A DNA stretch of 13,443 bases, from assembly GCA_002335345.1 (NCBI GenBank), contig DDCS01000152.1, positions 7,036 through 20,478 of the forward strand, written 5' to 3'. Shown piece after piece: positions 6,772 to 13,443 of the stretch. Source of the stretch: Flavobacteriaceae bacterium UBA2000. GTDB taxonomy: Bacteria; Bacteroidota; Bacteroidia; Flavobacteriales; Flavobacteriaceae. Position 1 is the first letter of the stretch, and each line of letters starts with the position of its first letter. Below the pieces are notes generated by a model. That model worked only from the letters and a program-made list of their open reading frames with translations, made no database searches and was not told where the DNA came from. The translations under genes and the position numbers were made by a program.

Positions 6772-8571
6772 TTATTGGCCTTTATCGGATCCGGCTTTTT
6801 CAAAACGATTATTCTCTTTTTGAATGTCGGCCATCCGCCCACTGGGGTCGATAATTACCTCAACAATCTCTGAGGGGCTATCGACATTAAAGCTGTAGCT
6901 TGGTCTTGCCCATGCCCAGTCGCGCAGAACAGTTACTGGGGTGTCCCCGAAGCTTTTTTCACCACGCATCATTTGTAGCGGGATATAGTACAAGCGACTG
7001 CTGCCGTCGGCAAAATTGACCTGAAGGTCAATAGGCATGGGCATTAGACCAATGCGCTCTAAGGCGATTTTTTGTCCAGTTGTGGCGCTCGGACCCACAG
7101 AGACAATCCCGTAATCGATGGTGTTTGTGGTTGTGGCAAAGTCTTGTAAATACCAATCTAAATTCAGGTCAGAGACGCGCTCGGCAACGCGAATAAAATC
7201 ACGAGGCTCCGGGTGTTTGAAGGCCCAGTTTTTGAAATATTCTTTAAGGGTTTGAGCCAAAACCTCCTCGCCGACCACATAACCCAGCTGGGCTAAAAAC
7301 ACAGCGCCTTTGGAATAGGCGGCAATTCCGTAATTGCGGTTGGTGTTATATCGATCTGCATGGGTGCTCAAAGGCTGCTCCACCCCGGAAGTGGCTAAGA
7401 AATTATAACCGCGATAGGAGCCCGCTAAAGGGTCGCCTTCTTGGTGGAGCACCTGGTGTTCCGCTAAAGAAGAGATGTAAGAGGTAAACCCTTCATCCAT
7501 CCATTCGTGCAGGGCTTCATTGCTGGCCAGTAAAAACTGAAACCAGGTATGGGCCATCTCATGCGCGGTCACACCAACTAAACTTTCAAAGCTGCGCTTC
7601 CCGGTAATCAAGGTACACATGGCATATTCCATACCCCCATCACCTCCTTGTATCACAGAATATTGTTTGTAAGGATATGGGCCAATGGCTTTGTTGAAAT
7701 AATCCAGAAGCTCGGCGGTAACCGGCTGGAGGGCCTTCCAATTCTCTTGCAATGCGGGGTCGTTTTTGTAATAGAAGTTTAGTGTAACGCCATCTGGGCC
7801 TGGGTAAGTATCGTGTACATAATCCGGATCGGCCGCCCAAGTAAAATCGTGAACCATAGGCGCCTCGAAAATCCATCGCGTGCGTCCTTTTTTTGAAGCA
7901 GACTTTTCTTTGAGATAACCCGTACCCCCGACAACATAACCGCTGTCTAAAGTTAGGCTCACCTTAAAATCACCCCAAACCCCATAAAATTCGCGGGCAA
8001 TATAAGGGTCGGTATGCCATCCGTCTTTGTCGTATTCAGCGAGTTTGGGATACCACTGGGTCATGGAAAGCGCGACCCCTTCGGCATTGTTGCGGCCACT
8101 TCGTCGAATCTGTACCGGCACTTGACCGTGAAAATCCATAGTCAAAACCGTGCTTTCATGAGGGGCCAAGGGCGTGTTTAACCGGACAACCAAAATAGTT
8201 TCTTCCGCCGAATAATCAAGCGTCACGCCATCTTGTTTGAGCGCGGTAGCGTTCAAAAAACCTTGTTCAGAAGGACTAAGACCCGCGATGCGATCACCCA
8301 CACGACGGTCAGGATCGGCAATAGTGCGTGAGCGCACATCCATTTCGCTGCCGGGCTGAAAGGCATTGAAGTACATGTGGTAAAACACTTGATGTAATGT
8401 GTCCGGTGAATGGTTTGTATAAACAAGTTTTTGATTTCCTGTATACTGCCAATTGGTGACATCCATGTCGACACTCATGGTGTAGTCCACGTGTTGTTGC
8501 CAATAGTTAAAAGAATTTTGGCTGCTTACTACAGAGCAGGCAGCCAAAAAAATTGAAAAGACTAATTTCAT
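6772..8571 (-). CDS. M1 family zinc metallopeptidase, probable lipoprotein
   Basis: This 599-residue exported enzyme is of the M1 (gluzincin aminopeptidase) family. The zinc site is HEMAH (residues 337-341) with the third ligand Glu360 in WMDEGF, the HExxH-x18-E spacing of M1. The exopeptidase signature that reads GxMEN in classic aminopeptidases is GGMEY here (312-316), so the usual Asn is a Tyr. A YSKG motif (419-422) lies where M1 enzymes carry conserved tyrosines. An N-terminal beta domain (about 25-240) precedes the catalytic domain. The N-terminus is a short signal with a possible lipobox LAAC (Cys12), suggesting a lipoprotein; alternatively signal peptidase I cuts just before residues 18-20. 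It has no C-terminal secretion-sorting domain. It probably trims peptides from the N-terminus at the cell surface or in the periplasm. It lies 32 nt after the S8 protease gene, so the two are likely co-transcribed. Confidence 0.92.
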   Translation of the reverse strand: MKLVFSIFLAACSVVSSQNSFNYWQQHVDYTMSVDMDVTNWQYTGNQKLVYTNHSPDTLHQVFYHMYFNAFQPGSEMDVRSRTIADPDRRVGDRIAGLSPSEQGFLNATALKQDGVTLDYSAEETILVVRLNTPLAPHESTVLTMDFHGQVPVQIRRSGRNNAEGVALSMTQWYPKLAEYDKDGWHTDPYIAREFYGVWGDFKVSLTLDSGYVVGGTGYLKEKSASKKGRTRWIFEAPMVHDFTWAADPDYVHDTYPGPDGVTLNFYYKNDPALQENWKALQPVTAELLDYFNKAIGPYPYKQYSVIQGGDGGMEYAMCTLITGKRSFESLVGVTAHEMAHTWFQFLLASNEALHEWMDEGFTSYISSLAEHQVLHQEGDPLAGSYRGYNFLATSGVEQPLSTHADRYNTNRNYGIAAYSKGAVFLAQLGYVVGEEVLAQTLKEYFKNWAFKHPEPRDFIRVAERVSDLNLDWYLQDFATTTNTIDYGIVSVGPSATTGQKIALERIGLMPMPIDLQVNFADGSSRLYYIPLQMMRGEKSFGDTPVTVLRDWAWARPSYSFNVDSPSEIVEVIIDPSGRMADIQKENNRFEKAGSDKGQ

Positions 8572-8603
8572 TAAAAGGTCATTATTTGATTGACGTGATT
8601 TGT

Positions 8604-10274
8604 TTAACGCGACATTTGGTCGGCCATAATCAATGCGTTGTACAGATTGACCAGGTGACCTGATTTAGAAATGTTTGCAAAATTGTTTTTCGTATTTGGA
8701 TCACCACCAAGAATCACCTCACCGGGTCCCGCTAGTCCACTATCCATTAAGATTTGCTTCACCTGAGCAGCACTTAGTTTAGGGAAATACGAACGAATGA
8801 CCGCCGCAACACCAGCCACAGCAGGGGCTGCCATAGAGGTTCCTTGCAGGTATTCATAAGTGTTTAAGGGAGTCGTTGACCAAATTTGAGTTCCTGGAGA
8901 AAAGACATCTACATTTTCTTCTCCATAGTTTGAAAATCCAGCAACCAAACCTTCATTGAACTCTGGTGTTGAGGCCCCAATGGTGATAAAAGTGTTGCCG
9001 ATTTCCTCGGTTTCTCCTGGGCGTACGTCATTCGGATACACCTCGTTTTGGTCTAAATCCATGCCGTCGTTACCCGCAGCGTTTACAATCAAAACATCAT
9101 TGTCAGAAGCGTAACGGATCGCGTCCCAAACCCACTCTGGGTGTGGAGAAAAGCCCTTACCAAAGCTTGTGTTAAGAACTTTAGCCCCATTGTTTACACA
9201 ATAACGAATCGCTAAAGCGACGTCTTTATCGTACTCATCTCCATCAGGAACAGCGCGCACAACCATTATTTTTGCATGGTCAGCAACCCCATTCATTCCG
9301 ATTCCGTTGTTGCGCTCAGCGGCGATAATTCCTGCGACGTGGGTTCCGTGACGGGCGTCTTCTTTTTTAGGATCTGGTCCATCAACATCGTTGTTTCCGT
9401 AATACTTTGAGGACCAATCATTGGCGTCATCTCCTAGATCAGCGGCGCGATAATCTGTAGAAAGGTTAAAATGGCTCTCTAAGCGGTTAGTGAAATATTC
9501 AACCCCTCCATTTAAACGATTTAATACCGCTGGAATAGTTGGTCCAAAAGCCATCATTTGACCTAATCGCTCTACAAGCCCTTGCTCTTCCTGAGTAAGA
9601 TCGGTTAAGCCTGCTAGGTCTTCTTTTCCATATTCGTCCGTCCCTAATTTTTCTGTGACCAAAGCATGGGCAATGGTGAGTTGATCATACATGCCTTGAT
9701 AGCGCATTTTGTTTTGTGCCGCATCAGCGTAATCTTTTTCGTAAGCCGCTTTGGCTTTATTGAACAGCGCATAATCCGAGGCACGCTCTGGGGCAATATC
9801 CCCAGCTTCTTTTCCCTCGAATTCAGGGCCTAGTTCACGGATAATACGGACATACTCTAGGTTTTCTTTGACAATATTGCCAAGAAAATTCCATCCATGG
9901 ATGTCATCGACATAACCATTTCGGTCGTCATCAATACCGTTGCCAGGGATTTCATCTTCGTTGACCCAAATCACATTTTTTAGGTCTTCGTGTTCAATAT
10001 CGACACCACTGTCAATAACCCCGACAATTACAGCGCTTCCTTTACGCTGACTTAATAGCTCAGCATAGGCTTTATCCACACTCATTCCCGCAATGGTATC
10101 CATTGCTAGATCTGAAGCGCCCCACGCCTGGGTTTGCTCTTCGGTAAGCTCTAGGGTTTTGCTCACCGCACTGCTGGGAGCGGCAACAGGATTGGCGTCA
10201 AAACGAGCGGGCCCACAGGCGCTCAAGATTAACGCGGGGATAAAGGCAATAAAAATGTTTTTTGGTGTTTTCAT
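8604..10274 (-). CDS. S8 family subtilisin-like serine protease, lipoprotein
   Basis: This 556-residue subtilase has a lipoprotein signal: MKTPKN, a hydrophobic stretch, then LSAC with Cys20 as the lipidation site. The catalytic triad is complete: Asp88 (GVIDSGVDIEHEDL), His309 (HGTHVAG) and Ser480 (GTSMAAPAVAG), with the oxyanion Asn402 (NAAGNDG). About 220 residues separate Asp88 and His309, against roughly 30 in subtilisin. After an Asp-rich, possibly calcium-binding segment GIDDDRNGYVDD (113-124), residues 130-290 form a charged, mostly helical insertion. Long insertions at this place occur in other bacteroidotal S8 lipoproteins; their role is not known to me. There is no obvious separate inhibitory pro-domain beyond residues 21-75 and no C-terminal sorting domain. 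The ATG overlaps the hydrolase stop by 4 nt (ATGA), so translation is likely coupled. It is probably a membrane-anchored protease acting on envelope or external proteins. Confidence 0.93.
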   Translation of the reverse strand: MKTPKNIFIAFIPALILSACGPARFDANPVAAPSSAVSKTLELTEEQTQAWGASDLAMDTIAGMSVDKAYAELLSQRKGSAVIVGVIDSGVDIEHEDLKNVIWVNEDEIPGNGIDDDRNGYVDDIHGWNFLGNIVKENLEYVRIIRELGPEFEGKEAGDIAPERASDYALFNKAKAAYEKDYADAAQNKMRYQGMYDQLTIAHALVTEKLGTDEYGKEDLAGLTDLTQEEQGLVERLGQMMAFGPTIPAVLNRLNGGVEYFTNRLESHFNLSTDYRAADLGDDANDWSSKYYGNNDVDGPDPKKEDARHGTHVAGIIAAERNNGIGMNGVADHAKIMVVRAVPDGDEYDKDVALAIRYCVNNGAKVLNTSFGKGFSPHPEWVWDAIRYASDNDVLIVNAAGNDGMDLDQNEVYPNDVRPGETEEIGNTFITIGASTPEFNEGLVAGFSNYGEENVDVFSPGTQIWSTTPLNTYEYLQGTSMAAPAVAGVAAVIRSYFPKLSAAQVKQILMDSGLAGPGEVILGGDPNTKNNFANISKSGHLVNLYNALIMADQMSR

Positions 10275-11140
10275 ATGGATTGGTTTAAAAATTGGTCGAG
10301 GGTGTAGACCTTATCCAGGCGCACCCCTTTTTCTGTATGTTTGACGGTAATTATAGGATTGTGGGCATCGTGTTCTAGCCATAAAAAATACCCGTGATCC
10401 GCAGCTAAATTTAAAAATTTTTCCTTTTCGCTCAGTGTTTTAAGTGGCCGCGTGTCATATCCCATGACATAAGGCAGTGGAATATGACCAGCAGTAGGCA
10501 AAAGATCTGCCGTAAAAACCAGGGTTTTCCCTTTATAATTGAGGTGGGGAATCATTTGTTTTTCGGTGTGCCCGTCAACAAATAAAACACCAAACCCCAA
10601 AGGCGTGTTCTCGGCGTAATCGTTCGATGAGCGCTCAATAAAGTTGAGCTGACCAGACGCTTCAATGGGCAAAATATTTTCCTTTAAAAAAGAAGCTTTT
10701 TCTCGACGATTAGGCGCGGTGGCCCATTGCCAATGATCTTGATTGCTCCAATAATGCGCGTTAGAAAACTTGGTTTGATACCCATCACGGTCTTTGTTCC
10801 AACAAACACTTCCTCCGCAATGATCAAAATGAAGATGTGTTAAAAACACATCGGTTATGTCTTCTGGGCTAAAGCCATATTGTTTTAAAGAACGGTCTAA
10901 AGTCGCTCCGCCCCAGGGATAATAATGTTTGAAAAATTCTGGCCCTTGTTTGTCCCCCATACCATTGTCAATCAAAATGAGGCGGTCGCCTTGCTCTATG
11001 AGTAAACAGCGCGCCGCAATATCAATCATGTTATTATTATCGGCGGGATTTGTTCTTTGCCAGAGGCTTTTTGGGACAACACCAAACATAGCGCCACCAT
11101 CAAGCTTAAAGTTTCCAGCATCAATTGGGTATAAGGTCAT
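10271..11140 (-). CDS. YtnP-like metallo-beta-lactamase-fold hydrolase (possible lactonase)
   Basis: This 289-residue protein has the metallo-beta-lactamase fold with a full dinuclear metal site: HLHFDH (His102, His104, Asp106, His107), His191 (DGHTEKQ), Asp212 (FTADLLP) and His257 (LEHDAH). The N-terminal LDGGAMFGVVPKSLW (13-27) closely resembles the start of Bacillus YtnP, a quorum-quenching N-acyl-homoserine lactonase, and related organophosphate hydrolase/lactonase proteins. The visible sequence has no signal peptide, so it is probably cytoplasmic. It may open lactone rings of signals or metabolites, but the substrate is unknown; many proteins of this subgroup have only weak or untested lactonase activity. 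It is the first gene of the minus-strand run, divergent from the antiporter gene, and its stop overlaps the S8 protease start by 4 nt, which points to a shared message with an envelope protease. Confidence 0.88.
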   Translation of the reverse strand: MTLYPIDAGNFKLDGGAMFGVVPKSLWQRTNPADNNNMIDIAARCLLIEQGDRLILIDNGMGDKQGPEFFKHYYPWGGATLDRSLKQYGFSPEDITDVFLTHLHFDHCGGSVCWNKDRDGYQTKFSNAHYWSNQDHWQWATAPNRREKASFLKENILPIEASGQLNFIERSSNDYAENTPLGFGVLFVDGHTEKQMIPHLNYKGKTLVFTADLLPTAGHIPLPYVMGYDTRPLKTLSEKEKFLNLAADHGYFLWLEHDAHNPIITVKHTEKGVRLDKVYTLDQFLNQSI

Positions 11141-11296
11141 TCGTTGTGGATAAAGTCCCGAACGTGCAAATTAACAAAAGGGTAAACAATAGCCTTTGAT
11201 GCGCCGGTTTAATTTGAGTTTTTTAACAGAAAATTATCAGTCAACCCCGAGAATCCTAAGGTATTGAGCCCACCTAAAACAAAACCACAACAAAAC

Positions 11297-11304
11297 TATA
11301 TTTG
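11297..11304 (+). promoter_or_regulatory. Candidate -7 box of the antiporter gene
   Basis: TATATTTG is a perfect match to the Bacteroidota -7 consensus TAnnTTTG, on the plus strand, in the 235-base divergent region. I found no TTG-type -33 element at the normal spacing; the nearest (11264-11266) is 30 nt away. If used, the leader would be roughly 65 nt and would contain the small hairpin at 11322-11334. Confidence 0.35.
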
Positions 11305-11321
11305 ACCAAAGCATAATAGGG

Positions 11322-11334
11322 CCTTGTGCCAAGG
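11322..11334 (+). repeat. Short inverted repeat in the antiporter leader
   Basis: CCTTG (11322-11326) and CAAGG (11330-11334) form a perfect 5-bp inverted repeat around TGC, 41 nt before the antiporter ATG. It could be an operator half-site pair or a small leader hairpin, or chance. Confidence 0.3.
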
Positions 11335-11375
11335 AAGTAAAAACTTTCTCGTATTTTAGGGCATTATATTAAATC

Positions 11376-13226
11376 ATGGTTGAACTCGCAGGCATAATCG
11401 TATTAGGAATTTTAGCCCAATGGGTTGCGTGGAAGCTAAAACTTCCTGCAATCCTGCCATTGATTTTAATTGGCCTGTTGGTCGGACCAATCTCTACCTT
11501 ATTTACTTTAGATGGCACCCCTTATATCCAACCGATTTGGGATGGGACCCGAGGATTATTTCCAGGAGAAAACTTGTACTACTTTGTGTCTTTGGCTATT
11601 GGCATTATTCTTTTTGAAGGCGGGTTGACGTTAAAGCGCGACGAGGTGTCCAAAGTGGGCCCAGTGATCATAAAACTCATCAGTTTAGGAGCGGTAATTA
11701 CCTTTATCGGAGCCGGCGCTGCAGCACATTATCTTATCGGGTTAAATTGGCAGCTCTCCTTTTTGTTTGCTGCTTTGATTATTGTTACCGGGCCAACAGT
11801 GATCAGCCCCATACTGCGCAACATCCCCTTAAAAAAAGATGTTTCTGCAGTTTTGAAGTGGGAAGGGATTTTAATTGATCCAATTGGGGCCTTGGCGGCT
11901 GTTTTGGTATTTGAATTTATCCGTATTGGGGGAGATGCTGGCTATTCCAAACAAGCGCTGATGGAGTTTGGTAAAATTATTCTCATCGGAGGGTCGTTTG
12001 GGATCTCTGCCGGCTATATTTTATATTTTTCCATCAAACGCCAATGGATCCCCCATTACCTTATGAATGTGGTGGCGCTGTCCACGGTGCTTTTGGTCTT
12101 TGTCCAAAGTGATTTGTTTGCTCATGAATCGGGCTTGCTCTCTGTAGTGGTGATGGGAATGTTTTTGGGCAACAGCAATTTACCCAACCTAAAAGAGCTG
12201 TTGTATTTTAAAGAATCACTGAGCGTTCTTCTGATTTCAATACTCTTTATTTTGCTTTCAGCCAATATCGAGCTATCGGATCTTTTATTGATTTATAACT
12301 GGCAAACAGCAGCCTTGCTTGGCGTCATTATTTTTGTGCTACGCCCGTTATCGGTCTTGGTAAGTACAGCAGGCTCCTCTTTAAAATTTAATGAAAAACT
12401 ATTTATCAGTTGGGTGGGTCCACGAGGGATTGTTGCCGCGGGGATCGCCTCACTGTTTGGATCGCGACTGGTCCAACTCGGAGTGCCCTACGCAGAGTAC
12501 ATCACTCCCCTTGTGTTTTCTGTGGTGTTGGTGACTGTATTGCTCAATGCGACTACAGCGCGTTTATTCGCCTTGTTAGTCGGGGTCTTTTTAAAAACCT
12601 CTGAAGGGGTCCTTATTGTCGGCGCCTCAAAGGTCTCGCGATTAATCGCCGCCTACCTTCAGAAAAACGGAAGACATGTCGTTCTTTTGGACTCCAATCA
12701 ATCCAATGTCTCACAAGCGCAAAGCCTAGGCCTTGAGGCGTTTTCAGCCAATATATACACCGATGATCTCAGTGGAAACATCGAGCTCAGTGATGTTGGG
12801 TATTTATTAGCCCTCACGGCGAGCGCAGAAATCAATCAGCTGGCCATCAATAAATTTGCGGCCACTTTTGGGGAGACCGGGACATTCCGTTTGATGTCTG
12901 CTGAAGAAAAACAAAAAGGCTTAGACCTGGATAATCCGGAGTATTTCTGCAGTACCCATGACTACATCATGCTGGACGAAGTGGCCCGCCAACACCCCTC
13001 TATTCAAGAAGCGCCCGTGGAGGATATGGACCAATTTATGCGCCTTTTAAAAATACTGAGCAACAACCCAGATACAGTGCCCTTGTTTTTAAAACGAGCC
13101 AATGGCTACCTTGAGGTTATTTGCGACCCAAAAAACTTTGAAGTGGGCCCGGATTCATCCTTAGTTTACCTGGGCAAGCCTCAAGACTTAGAAGAACTGA
13201 GTCGTGCGGTTAAAAAGAAATCGTAA
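11376..13226 (+). CDS. NhaP-type cation:proton antiporter with RCK-like C-terminal region
   Basis: This 616-residue protein has about 12 transmembrane segments (residues 1-405) of the CPA1 Na+/H+ exchanger fold, then a cytoplasmic regulatory part. Membrane-domain features are ILFEGGLTL (78-86), TGPTVISPIL (138-147), the ion-binding Asp168 in KWEGILIDPIG (161-171) and SWVGPRGIVAAG (345-356). Position 167 is Ile, where classic electroneutral CPA1 exchangers have Asn before the Asp. Residues 410-510 look like a TrkA-N/RCK Rossmann domain: the start VLIVGASKVSRLIAAYL (412-428) fits a nucleotide loop, and VVLLDSN (435-441) ends in the acidic residue that usually binds the ribose. Residues 525-605 may be a TrkA-C-like ligand domain. 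It probably exchanges K+ or Na+ for protons under nucleotide control for pH or volume homeostasis. It is divergent from the hydrolase gene and convergent with lepA. Confidence 0.9.
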   Translation: MVELAGIIVLGILAQWVAWKLKLPAILPLILIGLLVGPISTLFTLDGTPYIQPIWDGTRGLFPGENLYYFVSLAIGIILFEGGLTLKRDEVSKVGPVIIKLISLGAVITFIGAGAAAHYLIGLNWQLSFLFAALIIVTGPTVISPILRNIPLKKDVSAVLKWEGILIDPIGALAAVLVFEFIRIGGDAGYSKQALMEFGKIILIGGSFGISAGYILYFSIKRQWIPHYLMNVVALSTVLLVFVQSDLFAHESGLLSVVVMGMFLGNSNLPNLKELLYFKESLSVLLISILFILLSANIELSDLLLIYNWQTAALLGVIIFVLRPLSVLVSTAGSSLKFNEKLFISWVGPRGIVAAGIASLFGSRLVQLGVPYAEYITPLVFSVVLVTVLLNATTARLFALLVGVFLKTSEGVLIVGASKVSRLIAAYLQKNGRHVVLLDSNQSNVSQAQSLGLEAFSANIYTDDLSGNIELSDVGYLLALTASAEINQLAINKFAATFGETGTFRLMSAEEKQKGLDLDNPEYFCSTHDYIMLDEVARQHPSIQEAPVEDMDQFMRLLKILSNNPDTVPLFLKRANGYLEVICDPKNFEVGPDSSLVYLGKPQDLEELSRAVKKKS

Positions 13227-13248
13227 GGCTTAAGGGGGGATAAAAAGG

Positions 13249-13443
13249 CTAGTCGTTTAGTTTAAGTACCGCCATAAACGCCTCTTGAGGGATCTCTACA
13301 TTGCCGACAGCGCGCATGCGCTTTTTCCCTTTTTTCTGTTTTTCAAGGAGCTTTCTTTTTCTGGAAATATCTCCTCCATAACACTTTGCTGTAACGTCTT
13401 TCCTCAGGGCTTTTACCGTTTCTCTGGCAATAATTTTTGCTCC
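13249..13443 (-). CDS. lepA: Elongation factor 4 (LepA), C-terminal fragment
   Basis: The minus strand is open from the right window edge to a TAG at 13251-13249, giving 64 residues of a protein whose start is outside the window. The sequence contains ARETVKALRKDVTAKCYGGD and SRKRKLLEKQKKGKKRMR, and ends in NVEIPQEAFMAVLKLND. This is the highly conserved C-terminal domain of LepA/EF-4, the ribosome-associated GTPase that acts on stalled or mistranslocated ribosomes; the domain enters the peptidyl-transferase region. The length from the conserved ARETVKALRKDV to the stop is as in other bacteria. It converges with the antiporter gene with only 22 nt between stop codons and no clear hairpin terminator there. 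Confidence 0.97.
   Translation of the reverse strand, partial: GAKIIARETVKALRKDVTAKCYGGDISRKRKLLEKQKKGKKRMRAVGNVEIPQEAFMAVLKLND

Noticed and set aside
7640..8503. Extra minus-strand ORFs of 64-78 codons inside the M1 peptidase gene
   Set aside because: They lie in other frames of a clearly conserved gene and resemble no known family.
13227..13248. Terminator between the antiporter and lepA
   Set aside because: The 22-base spacer contains only the palindrome CTTAAG and a G-run; no stable hairpin with a T-tract.
1..13443. CRISPR array, transposon, prophage, toxin-antitoxin or defence island
   Set aside because: No spaced direct repeats, terminal inverted repeats with transposase, integrase, phage or restriction proteins were seen; all long ORFs are ordinary chromosomal families.

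Overview
The window looks like chromosomal DNA of a Bacteroidota bacterium, most likely class Flavobacteriia. Reasons: an AT-rich genome with A-rich rather than Shine-Dalgarno-like leaders, -7 boxes close to the Bacteroidota consensus TAnnTTTG, two exported proteins with LxAC/LSAC lipoboxes, and housekeeping proteins (RpiB, RNase P protein, LepA, RNase R N-terminus) with sequences typical of that group. Everything is read from sequence by eye; no database search was run.

Layout, left to right. (1) 1-110, minus strand: the first 36 codons of what looks like RNase R (rnr), cut by the window edge. (2) 111-669: a 559-base AT-rich divergent intergenic region with a long hairpin (492-547), matching -7-like boxes before both flanking genes, short repeats and one doubtful 38-codon ORF. 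(3) 670-2456, plus strand: a tight three-gene unit, rpiB, a cation diffusion facilitator metal exporter and an ElaA-type GNAT acetyltransferase. (4) 2521-3807, plus strand: an ammonium channel (amt) with no PII gene beside it. (5) 3858-11140, minus strand: six co-directional, closely spaced or overlapping genes, transcribed in the order YtnP-like metallo-beta-lactamase-fold hydrolase, S8 subtilisin-like lipoprotein, M1 metallopeptidase (probable lipoprotein), rnpA, S41 C-terminal-processing-type protease with PDZ, and a sterol desaturase/fatty acid hydroxylase family membrane protein. (6) 11376-13226, plus strand: an NhaP-type cation:proton antiporter with a cytoplasmic RCK-like nucleotide-binding region. 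(7) 13249-13443, minus strand: the last 64 codons of lepA (EF-4), convergent with the antiporter.

How the genes relate. The minus-strand run is the most distinctive part: three envelope-directed peptidases of different catalytic types (serine S8, zinc M1, serine-lysine S41) are strung together with a lactonase-like hydrolase and a membrane lipid-modifying enzyme, with the RNase P protein gene embedded in the middle. Two ATGA overlaps and one 11-nt overlap suggest translational coupling. This could be an envelope proteolysis and lipid-remodelling unit, but that is inference. The other genes are transport and housekeeping: ammonium uptake, divalent metal efflux, monovalent cation/proton exchange, pentose phosphate metabolism, RNA processing and translation.

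I found no CRISPR array, IS element, prophage, tRNA or rRNA and no clear defence or toxin-antitoxin system. The best candidates for something undescribed are the hairpin upstream of rpiB and the six-gene protease/lactonase/desaturase run.
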